DNA from: Saccharina japonica | Lineage: Eukaryota > Sar > Phaeophyceae > Laminariales > Laminariaceae | Length of the DNA stretch: 64,000 nucleotides | Direction of reading: 5' to 3' | NCBI GenBank assembly: GCA_008828725.1 | Contig: MEHQ01003287.1 | Coordinates: 77,203-141,202 of the forward strand | Shown here: piece by piece, positions 56,238 to 64,000 of the stretch | Layout: every line of letters begins with the position of its first letter | How positions within the stretch are numbered: position 1 is the stretch's first letter | Made by a program: the position numbers and the translations under genes | Notes under the pieces: model-generated | The model's input: only the letters and a program-made list of their open reading frames with translations | What the model was told of the DNA's origin: nothing | The model's database searches: none

Positions 56238-59200
56238 TTATTCCTGTGATGTGGTGTCTCTGCTTCCCTCGTTCTGGTGGTTATCTGTGGAACCCGGAGT
56301 TTCGCGTTCTTGCTTCCTCTGCCCTCTCACCATCGGGTCACTTTCCATGTCCAGTTCCGTTCCACTCGGCGAGGGCGTCACCTGCACCAGAAAGGGAGGG
56401 GGCGCTATACCCTCCTCCAGCGCGTTTCGAACCCCGAGGGTCCACCTTGTGAGGCGCTCCTCCCGCTCGGCATCGAGGCCCACCAAGTATTCTTGTACAT
56501 GTGGTCCAATGTAGAGCTGTCTGTTTGTTAACCGGAGCAGAATATCCTGTGATCGGATCCCGAACGCGGCGAACAACGCACGGTAGCGACCGACAGCCAC
56601 TTGCCATTCCCTCGAGCGGGGGAAATCGATGTAGGCTGCTTGGGGCAGGCCCAGAGCGTCACTGAACAGGGAGCACAAGAGGAACGAAGAGGTTGGGCTC
56701 CTCCCTTGGTTACGTACCATGAGCTCGAGCGAGCTGTAAGCGTCGGTTGACAGGTAACTAGCTGGCCCCGGTTCTGGGACATCTCGTTGCAGGAGGTCGG
56801 CGAATTGAATGGTGCCCTTTAACGCCGCCCACCTTTCCCCCGACTCGTTCAAGGGCAGGCCCCTAGCAAGCTCGGCCGGGTGGGGAGGTCGTCTTCCCCC
56901 CGCCCATTCGCTGAGGCACGCGACGCAGGACCTCGGGTCTCTATGCCCCCTCGCGAGGTGATCCGCTCGTTCCAGCATACAGCTAGAGTGCACAAACCCT
57001 CCGTGGGGGCACGGGACGGGTACCCGCAAGTCAATGTCCCCCGACCCCGCTGCCGATTCCTCCAGAGCCAGTCCGCAGTAAGTGCACGCTGTCTCTGCCT
57101 CTTCCCTCGCCCTCCTTCCTGCCTGTTGGTCTAGCGTTAGGTTCGGGTCCTCCTCCTCCTCCGAAATCGCTGACCGCCACGATCTTGCCAGCTGCCCCCT
57201 TCGGCGGACCCCCCACGCTGTAGCGCCGTCGTACCGTTGGTGCAGCCTTGGCAGTATGTGTGTGAGGCGGAACGCTCTCCTACGAAGCGATCCATTCCCT
57301 TCTCGGGTGGCTACCCCGAACCGGTCGTCTCCCCTGTCGGAGGCCCCCTGTGCGTTTTCCACGGCACACTCCATGTGGGCGAGCCAACCTTCGAAGACAA
57401 ACCTGTCACGGTCTGAAACTTGCTGCCCACAGGCCCCGCATGGCGTTTCCACTTGTGCTTGCTGCGGGATCGTTCCACGCCAATCTCCCGTGATGTCCTC
57501 CTCCCCTCTCTCGGTCGCATTCCGCGACAAATCTATCGCTTCGGTTGGGGCGGTGGACCTCCTGTCGAGGTCGAGCTCCGCTGCTGTGACCCTGGCGTCC
57601 ATGGCTCTCTCCTCCGCCGTGTCCGCCGATCCGCCGAGACCCCGAATTTGTTGGAGAAGGGGGCGCAGATCTACCTCTTGGTGCACCTCGTGAAGGGCCG
57701 GATTCGGGCACGTTACGTGGTGAGTGATCGTGCGCACTCCGTTGACCCTGGCTCGGGGGAATGCATCTTCCACGAAGCCAAGGACACAACGGCGGTGCAC
57801 CGTGCAAGAGCAGGACACTTGCACGAAGGCCCTCTCTTCCACCAGTTCGTGGCAAATGCTGCAAATTACTCGCCCTCCCCTCCCGTGCCTTGTGGCCCCG
57901 GTGCATGACCCCTCTCCTCCTCTAGCCGGCATATCTCGTCGTGCAGCCGCCAACGCCTCTGCCATAACCTCTTCGCTGTGCTGTTGGAGGGCTCTTCTGT
58001 CGGCTTGCCCGACTGTTACGGTGGCTCTGTATGCCGGGCAACGTACATCGGTTGCCGTTCTGACGCGGAGGGCGGCGTAGCACGGCAGATGGAGTCGGTG
58101 AGGGCAGGTGCGGAGATGAACCATCGGGGCCGCCAAGGTCTCGTAGCACACGCAGCAGTCTTCCGGAGGCTCCACTCGAGGCTGTCCATTTTCTGCGGGC
58201 GTCGGTGACGCTGTCCGTGTAGGCGGCAGCGGTGACTCTGGAGTCGACGTTGGTTCCGAGCCCCTCCCCTCCGGCGCCGGTGGCGTCCTAGGAAGCGGCA
58301 GCTGCGTCTGGCTGGAAGCTGACTGTGGTGACGTTACGATCGCCAGTACCGTCTCCGGTGTCAAGAGTGGCACCCCTATCGAAGGGGGAATCACCGTAGG
58401 TACTGGCTGCCGGGGCCGTGTCACAGGTGACGGCGGAGGTGGCCTGGCGGGCCGTGATGTAGTCATTAATGGTTGAGGCGTCGGCGACGGTGGCGGTGCT
58501 TGCGTCGACCTCCCCAGTGGAAGTAGCAGCAGTGGTTGGGGCTGCCCCGTTGGCGAAGGATGTCTTGGCTGTGGCTCGGGCACCCCCGGTCGGGTTGTTG
58601 GCTGCAACTGCGGCTGAGGGGGTGTGGAAGGCCTTCCTTCGGGAGTGGGCTGCAGAACCGCTGGTGTAGGGGTCGAGGGGTGAGTCCTGGTCGTAGCTGG
58701 CTGCGATAAGCGCGAGGGGTCTGGCTCTTGGATCGGGGCAGGTACCATCAGTGTCGGGGACGACGGTGTGCTCCCCGTCAAAGTCTCCATTCCTTCTTCT
58801 GCTGTCGACTGCGTACCCATCGGCAAACGAACGCCACTCGACGTCCCCGGCTGGGTCGACGGTATCGGCGATCGAAGTTCAGGCGGCGGAGACACCGTCT
58901 CCGCCTGCGACAGCAAATAATCTCCTACCGGTACCCTCGGTCGCCCCAGAACGGGGGTAGGCGTCGGAGGTGGCTCCTGCCTCGTTGCCCTGGCTGACGT
59001 CATGGCCCCCTGCTCCGGTTGTAATGGAAGAGGTGCCCCTGAGGAGGGTTCCGCCGGGGACGGTACCGGTCCCAACTGTGGTGCCGGCGGCGTCACCCGC
59101 TCTACCGTTTGTTGCAGAGGAGCAGTGCCAGATGGTTGCCTGTTGGCTCGCTCGCCCATCCTAGCGGCTGCCCGGGTGCGTGCCCTCGTCCTGGTGGATA

Positions 59201-59414
59201 TGCAGCCTTCCGTATATGTTCCGTCCTCGGTACGACTGCGGTCGCCCTCCTCCTCTACCCTCCCTCGTCTCCGCTGTGGCCTGCAAGTCTCCTGCGTCGC
59301 CTCCCTCCTAACAGGGTCCACTTCCATGGGGTCCCTGCTCTCTTGGTATCGCTGACCAGATGTTGCTTCCGGGGGGGGGGGGGGGGGCTGACCTTGGCCA
59401 TGGCCCGGCGCCAC
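56238..59414 (-). CDS. Retrotransposon ORF1: multi-RING/zinc-cluster protein
   Basis: 1058 codons. Residues 1-400 are Pro/Ser/Thr-rich and probably disordered. Four Cys/His clusters follow: a RING-like one at about 418-465 (CCVCYETL ... CPHRLHLPCYAAL ... VRCPAY), a second at about 530-590 (CSICHELV ... CSCTVHRRCV ... VTCPN), a third at about 680-705 (CGACGQQV ... HMEC) and a fourth at about 795-850 (CTYCGLAL ... CPHGGFVHSSCM ... CVAC). No classic ORF1 RRM, gag-type knuckles or coiled coil was recognised. RING domains are usually E3 ubiquitin ligases; nucleic-acid binding is an alternative. The ATG at 59414 is chosen as the first of the long frame; the ORF is uninterrupted. Confidence 0.75.
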   Translation of the reverse strand: MAPGHGQGQPPPPPPEATSGQRYQESRDPMEVDPVRREATQETCRPQRRRGRVEEEGDRSRTEDGTYTEGCISTRTRARTRAAARMGERANRQPSGTAPLQQTVERVTPPAPQLGPVPSPAEPSSGAPLPLQPEQGAMTSARATRQEPPPTPTPVLGRPRVPVGDYLLSQAETVSPPPELRSPIPSTQPGTSSGVRLPMGTQSTAEEGMETLTGSTPSSPTLMVPAPIQEPDPSRLSQPATTRTHPSTPTPAVLQPTPEGRPSTPPQPQLQPTTRPGVPEPQPRHPSPTGQPQPLLLLPLGRSTQAPPPSPTPQPLMTTSRPARPPPPSPVTRPRQPVPTVIPPSIGVPLLTPETVLAIVTSPQSASSQTQLPLPRTPPAPEGRGSEPTSTPESPLPPTRTASPTPAENGQPRVEPPEDCCVCYETLAAPMVHLRTCPHRLHLPCYAALRVRTATDVRCPAYRATVTVGQADRRALQQHSEEVMAEALAAARRDMPARGGEGSCTGATRHGRGGRVICSICHELVEERAFVQVSCSCTVHRRCVLGFVEDAFPRARVNGVRTITHHVTCPNPALHEVHQEVDLRPLLQQIRGLGGSADTAEERAMDARVTAAELDLDRRSTAPTEAIDLSRNATERGEEDITGDWRGTIPQQAQVETPCGACGQQVSDRDRFVFEGWLAHMECAVENAQGASDRGDDRFGVATREGNGSLRRRAFRLTHILPRLHQRYDGATAWGVRRRGQLARSWRSAISEEEEDPNLTLDQQAGRRAREEAETACTYCGLALEESAAGSGDIDLRVPVPCPHGGFVHSSCMLERADHLARGHRDPRSCVACLSEWAGGRRPPHPAELARGLPLNESGERWAALKGTIQFADLLQRDVPEPGPASYLSTDAYSSLELMVRNQGRSPTSSFLLCSLFSDALGLPQAAYIDFPRSREWQVAVGRYRALFAAFGIRSQDILLRLTNRQLYIGPHVQEYLVGLDAEREERLTRWTLGVRNALEEGIAPPPFLVQVTPSPSGTELDMESDPMVRGQRKQERETPGSTDNHQNEGSRDTTSQE

Positions 59415-59589
59415 CGGAGTCCCGAGAGCCTGGTGTTGCGCCTGGGGGTAGTGACGGAAGCCAGCTTGATCTACTGTTGTTAACAGCCAAAAGCGCCCTG
59501 TTTCCTACCTGACTTCTTGCCTGCGTGGACCCTCTGTGAAGCCGCATGCCACGACGGGTATCTTGGGAACCTGGGGCTGCCCCCTCTGG

Positions 59590-59611
59590 CACTCGCTTGG
59601 CTTCCCTTATT
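59590..59611. repeat. Target-site duplication, right (5' end of the retrotransposon)
   Basis: Identical to 51679-51700 over 22 bp. The element's 5' end starts at 59589, read on the minus strand. Confidence 0.85.
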
Positions 59612-59854
59612 GTTTATTTTTGTTTCCTCTCCCCGCGTACATCAGCGCCCGAAGTTAAACAACGTAAAAAAACAAGACAACAAAAAAAACAGGGGCGATT
59701 ACTATTTATTATACGTAGTGTAACGCCTGCCTTTTTTTTTTCATGGTTCGCGTGTGTGTGTTATCACGCGGTGCGGATATCATACGGTCACATCCAAGCT
59801 GGTAGATAGATGCCGGTATAATATATGCTTCTCACGATTGGCTTTCCCTTTTCG

Positions 59855-59881
59855 TTTCGTTTCGTTTCGTTTCGTTTCGTT
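59855..59881. repeat. TTTCG pentanucleotide repeat
   Basis: Five to six TTTCG units, then an AT-rich run. Confidence 0.85.
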
Positions 59882-59915
59882 TATTTTATTTTTTATTTTA
59901 TATAAAATGAAAACT

Positions 59916-60070
59916 ATTACGGAGGACCATCATAGTAAAAAGGACCGAATACGTACGTACGTAGTGTTTAGTAGAAACATATGTAAATATGTAGTTTTTT
60001 TAGTGTATGATACTGCTGTAGTAGGTTGTAGGTCCTGTTTACTACCATAATATATATGGTCCCCCGTAAC
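59916..60070. mobile_element. MITE family 1, copy E
   Basis: Termini TTACGGAGGACCAT and ATGGTCCCCCGTAA. Small insertions (CAT, ACGTACGTACGT, ATATATAT) make it longer than the others. Confidence 0.7.
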
Positions 60071-60251
60071 AATGAGAAACAAAATTCTGCAAATTTGCAC
60101 CCCCAACGCATCTTCCGGACCCTCGGGGCCGAGATACACAAGCCAACCTCCAACCTCGACTCCGCCGTTCCGCCGTTCACTCCAGAAACCGACGACCCAT
60201 GGGAATGTGCTGAACCCTGTATGTAAGTATGTATGCGCAACCGAAATCAAG

Positions 60252-60708
60252 TAACAGCCGAGTTTCCTAGTTGAGAATTGCCTTTCCGATGAGAATGAGA
60301 ATCGAGTTTAGTACTTCGTTATTGTTTAAGAGTTGTGTTTCGCTCACAATCAAAATTTGACGTAAAAAATATGTTCCTTGGTGGTAGGTATCGCTCCACT
60401 AAAAAATAGTTGAAATCAACCTTGACAGGCTCGAAAAATCAAGGATTTAAGGGAATTTGCATTCATTCATGAGCGAGGTACCTCGCCCATAAATCCAGAT
60501 TTTCTGGGATCTTCGATATCTTGAGACTGCCGATGCCGATTTCGTTGTTTTTTTTTGTCATCGACGGGTGTCTCAACTAACACTATTAATAGTTTACAGT
60601 GAAAAAAATGTCTGTGAGGGAAGTACATCTCTTACTATTCAAAAACCAATATTTTCGATTTTCATTCTCATCGGAAAGGCAATTCTCAATTAGGAAAATC
60701 GGCTGTTA
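60252..60708. mobile_element. MITE family 4 (ACAGCCGA termini)
   Basis: Inverted repeats of about 54 bp at the ends (ACAGCCGAGTTTCCTAGTTG... and ...CAATTAGGAAAATCGGCTGT), bordered by TA. 457 bp, AT-rich, no coding region. The right end plus its flank ('AAAATCGGCTGTTAAGTCAT' to the poly-G) is repeated at about 60857-60915. Confidence 0.75.
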
Positions 60709-61108
60709 AGTCATGAATAATATAATACCCGGGGGGGGGGGGGGTTTTTTTTTTTAATTTTCCATGCATGGCCGTAGTCGTTTGACCATAGCCCCCCCCC
60801 CCAAAAAAAAAAACATTTTTTTCTTTTTTCATCCTCAAAGAAAAGCAAATTCTAAATTAGGAAAATCGGCTGTTAAGTCATGAATAATATAATACCCGGG
60901 GGGGGGGGGGGGGGGCTGAAGTTTGGTCGATTTCGCCCGACACTTTCGTTTGGAGATTGTTCCAAGCTTGTTTGTGCTTGTCTGCTATTAATAGTATTAT
61001 AATAGTCGTAGTTTATACTTTAGTGTTGGTACGATACCGAGCGTTCTGATTCCAACGCCTCGCTTGGTGTTGCTGTCAGAGGAATCTAATCTCACCAGTA
61101 CGAGTATT
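60709..61108. other. Poly-G runs and repeat debris
   Basis: Two G-runs (about 60731-60744 and 60899-60916) each follow the same 45-bp sequence. A fragment of the 'CATGCATGGCCGTAGTCGT' dispersed repeat lies between them. No gene was seen. Confidence 0.5.
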
Positions 61109-61380
61109 GTTATTATTATTATCATGTTTGCCATCCGACAATGTGCAGCATGAGCTTCAACGTTGATCACTCATAACATTCCCAAAAGCAGAAAACCACG
61201 GAAACCAAGGAAACCTACGCGCAAAGTCTAACATCCTTCGATGTCTACTTCCCGCCAAGATTTATCTACAATACTCCATACTCCATTTATGTGTTGTCCT
61301 TGGCCCCTCCTTCCCAATATGCACACTCTTTACGTTCTATCCATAAGTCCTAAGCCGCATTAAAGCTCCGTCCCCACAAC
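61109..61380 (-). mobile_element. 5'-truncated copy of the retrotransposon 3' end
   Basis: About 270 bp matching 51697-51950, in the same orientation: same ATT-repeat tail, the full 3' UTR and the last few bases of ORF2, with scattered substitutions and small indels. It stops at CCCCAC (61380). No clear target duplication is seen. Confidence 0.85.
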
Positions 61381-61822
61381 TTAACATATATTTATATTAT
61401 CCCTATTTTTCTATTGATAACAATATTTGGTCCTATTTACTACCACACAGACAGCTATTATTATAGTATACCAGGTATACCAGTATGTATGATGGTGGCC
61501 CCTCGCAGTATAATAAGTAGTAGAATATCTACCTACCGCTCGCTGCTTGTTTGACAGTAGTTGTGCTGTACGTAAATCATGATCTGTTCGATGTGCGACA
61601 GATAGATGTTGCGAAGTTGAGTTTCAACCAACCATTATCGGACGTACTCACAGCTAGCTGTGTGATGGTGACGTATTTAAAACACACATTTTTATGAAAA
61701 CGCCAAAAAAAAAAGGATACGTACTCGTAATATAATTCAATCGGTTGAACTCACAGCTGACGTATTTATAATAATTTTATTTAATTGATTCGCTTGTTGA
61801 GCGCCACACACATTAATTAGCT

Positions 61823-62112
61823 ATTACGAGGGACCATACATAGTAAGTAGGACCAAATATTGTTAGTAGTAAAAAGAGGTAAATATAGGACCAAATATTG
61901 TTAGCAGTAAAAAGAGGTAAATATAGGACCAAATATTGTTAAGAGTAAAAAGAGGTGAATATATACTACTACTATGTACCTAAACATAAGGATTTTTTAA
62001 TACTAGTAGTGAATCAAAACGGTCCTTATATTTAGGTACAGAGTGGTAGGTTTTTGTCTGAGCCGTACGAGTAGGTCCTATTTACTATGAATAATTATGA
62101 TGGTCGCCGGTA
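61823..62112. mobile_element. MITE family 1, copy F, enlarged
   Basis: Termini TTACGAGGGACCATA and TGGTCGCCGGTAA. It is about 290 bp because a 38-bp inner unit is present three times (61850-61963), plus extra AT-rich sequence. Confidence 0.65.
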
Positions 62113-62773
62113 AAAAATAACAGCACAACAACAACACCCACCTACCACAGGCATATCATATTATATGTATCCCAGGAGACCTCGATCACGATCACACAGC
62201 GAACGCAGGGACACAGCATATTAATAGCATAAATACAGTTGCTTGATGTCGAGCACCACTACTACTGCAGCTGCTGCTGCTGTGCCGATGGAAACGTCGG
62301 TGGTTAGCGTGTTGGCGACTGGAGGCTGCAACGACTCGCGGCGGACTGCTACTATTAGTACCACTGCTACTACTGCCACTGCTACTACTGCCACTGCTGC
62401 TGCTGCTACTGCTGCTGCTACTACTGCTACTGCTGCTGCTACTACTGCTACTGGTGGTGTCAACAATGGCGGCAGCGGCGATGGGATTTCGAGAGTCTCC
62501 GTCCGCACAGCAGCACTCTCGGAGGCCTGTTCTGTGACGAGCATGGTCAACGATGCGTACCGACACAGCACAGCACTCTTCGCGGTAGAAGGCTCCACCC
62601 GAGTTACTCCCGACGGAACCCAAGGTAGGTCGTAGGTGTGCGCGCGCGATCTCATCTGTCTGTCTCTGTGTGTGTGCGTTTTTCGATACGGAAGGTATTA
62701 TCCGCCAAGCACCACTGCTACTACTACTAGTAGTAGTAGTAGTAGTAGTAGTAGTGCTGCTGTACAATGATAG
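62113..62773. other. Trinucleotide-repeat region, coding status unclear
   Basis: CTG/CTA arrays at 62262-62452 and ACT/AGT arrays at 62709-62757 surround a less repetitive part (62460-62640). Open frames of 130-190 codons on both strands are mostly poly-Thr/Ala/Ser. I do not call a gene. Confidence 0.4.
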
Positions 62774-62881
62774 TATCGCGGGAGGGCATAGTAAATAGGA
62801 CCAAATTTTGTTAGTAAAAATATTTAAATATGTAGGTTTTAGTATATACGGAAGGTCCTATTTAATATGGTTCCCCGTAAT
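62774..62881. mobile_element. MITE family 1, copy G
   Basis: Diverged left end (TCGCGGGAGGGCATAGTAAA), well-kept inner sequence and right end (ATGGTTCCCCGTAAT). Confidence 0.65.
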
Positions 62882-63779
62882 AGTACGGGTAGACACGTGG
62901 AAAGGTCGTCAGTCCGAGTCCGAGTAGTCATTTTGGATTATACAAGGGCTCCGCATGGGTGCCGGCATTCGCCGGCACCCCCACCCATGCTTCGGGTAGG
63001 GCAGGGAAGGAGTTGGAATCGTTCCACCCCGACATGAAACAAAAAAGACGCCCCTACTACTGTATATACCCCTGAAAAAAAAATGTTTTTGTTCTCCTCA
63101 TACTTTACTATACCAAGATTTACGTGTTTTTATATCTATCACAAGTATAGTATGTTTATTTCAGACTACCAGGTATATAATATTAGTGGCAAAGTTACGT
63201 GCAAACCTTGTTTTTTTTGTGTTTTGTGTTTTGTGTTTTTTTTTGTTTCCCCACACATAGACAAACGCTCCCTGAATTTTACAGCCTCAGATTGTGTCCC
63301 CCTCATACGGGATGTACATCCTGCATGATGATGACATATTAAACCCGTAAGTACGCGCGATCGAAGTATCACACTCAGCTACTTAGCGAAGATGAGTTTC
63401 GACGAAATCCACGATCTCACAGCTGTTGTTTTTAAATATTTTAAATATACTATTATTTCATTATTTCCAAGACATTAAATAGTTTTGACACCAAGAGGGA
63501 CACGCACGGTATAACAGAAATTGCACTACGAGTAGTAGTGATATGATATATTTAGCTTTCACCTTCTTCGAGGGACACGCTTTAATTAATTCATACTACT
63601 GTATATTTCAAGACATTCAAAGGAGTACGAAGGGCGAGGGGCGTTGTGAAGTCGATCTGAAAAACGATCGCACGTACCCCTGCTGTGCGAACTCAAAAAC
63701 TCTCCACGATATGCTGGGTCGAATCCCACCGTGGTGAGAGATTTTGTCTTTATTTGAAAAATAAAAAGGAACCAATTGC
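62882..63779. other. Intergenic, nothing identified
   Basis: AT-rich sequence with a short GCCGGC-centred hairpin at about 62951-62992 (GGGTGCCGGC / GCCGGCACCC). No exon or RNA gene was recognised. Confidence 0.4.
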
Positions 63780-63976
63780 TGAGAGCGCGTTCGTGGCGTG
63801 GGTAGGCGGAATCCGACGCAAGTCGACGAGGGAAGAAAGTGCTGAAACCTTCTCGCGATAAAAATGCAAGGCAAGAACCGTAGTGGGGGGGGAGGGAGAA
63901 GAGCCTACTTTGTGACCCCGGATCTGAGTTACGTCCAGGAAGGAGAGAGAAAGGAAGGGCGAAGATAATAAATAGG
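63780..63976. repeat. Dispersed repeat, inverted partner of 11765-11940
   Basis: Reverse-complement match including CGTGACCCCGGATCTGAGTT-like sequence, followed by a terminal A-run at the window end. Confidence 0.55.
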
Positions 63977-64000
63977 ATGTACAAAAAAAAAAAAAAAAAT

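Larger units (their letters stand above)
51701..59589 (-). mobile_element. Full-length non-LTR retrotransposon, two ORFs, RLE type
   Basis: A 7.9-kb element on the minus strand: about 175 bp 5' UTR, ORF1 (59414-56238), ORF2 (55863-51934), about 230 bp 3' UTR and a short (AAT)n tail. Identical 17-22 bp direct repeats flank it, as expected for target-primed reverse transcription. Both ORFs are open, and the flanking repeats are undamaged, so the insertion looks recent. There are no LTRs. A truncated second copy of the 3' end lies at 61109-61380. The restriction-like endonuclease at the C-terminus of ORF2 places it with the R2/NeSL/Dualen-like branches rather than APE-type LINEs; the exact clade is not determined. 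Confidence 0.85.

Noticed and set aside
62192..62767. Serine-rich 191-codon frame
   Set aside because: Mostly trinucleotide-repeat translation, with competing frames on both strands and no motif.

Overview
The window is a piece of nuclear eukaryotic genome. Three genes are split into 8 to 14 short exons (60-250 bp) by long GT-AG introns. There is much simple-sequence DNA, many short inverted-repeat elements, one full-length non-LTR retrotransposon and several runs of N. The single-exon ankyrin gene with GCPWD-type repeats, and the pyruvate kinase precursor with a signal peptide ending in an AxAF-like motif (typical of stramenopiles with secondary plastids), point to a photosynthetic stramenopile, most likely a brown alga. 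The species assignment is inference.

Layout. 1-1150: decayed LTR-retroelement debris with a Ty3/gypsy integrase remnant on the minus strand. 2518-3639: intact ankyrin-repeat gene. 16648 down to 6967 (perhaps 4994): minus-strand tRNA-dihydrouridine synthase of the DUS2 type. 17008-27253: plus-strand replication protein A 32-kDa subunit. DUS2 and RPA2 are divergent, with start codons 359 bp apart. 30434-49619: pyruvate kinase with a plastid-type presequence. 51701-59589: complete minus-strand non-LTR retrotransposon with two long ORFs and a roughly 22-bp target-site duplication. 59612-64000: repeats only, including a truncated copy of the same retrotransposon.

The most important structural point is that the pyruvate kinase gene is not collinear. 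Exons 1-2 and 7-14 are on the plus strand, but exons 3-6 lie between 41129 and 34934 on the minus strand. Splice phase and protein homology join perfectly if the block of about 33.1-42.3 kb is flipped. The block contains a 132-N gap and two versions of one 2.4-kb segment, one of which is longer and full of small indels. An assembly error is therefore the first explanation, although a real inversion between inverted repeats is possible.

The retrotransposon may be little described: ORF1 carries several RING/zinc-ribbon-like Cys/His clusters, and ORF2 carries another one before the reverse transcriptase and a restriction-like endonuclease. At least four families of TA-flanked miniature inverted-repeat elements, a nested foldback in RPA2 intron 1, and a strongly over-represented 9-mer (TACCWGGTA) make up much of the rest. 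Exon coordinates were read by eye from splice signals, reading frame and family knowledge; no search was run.
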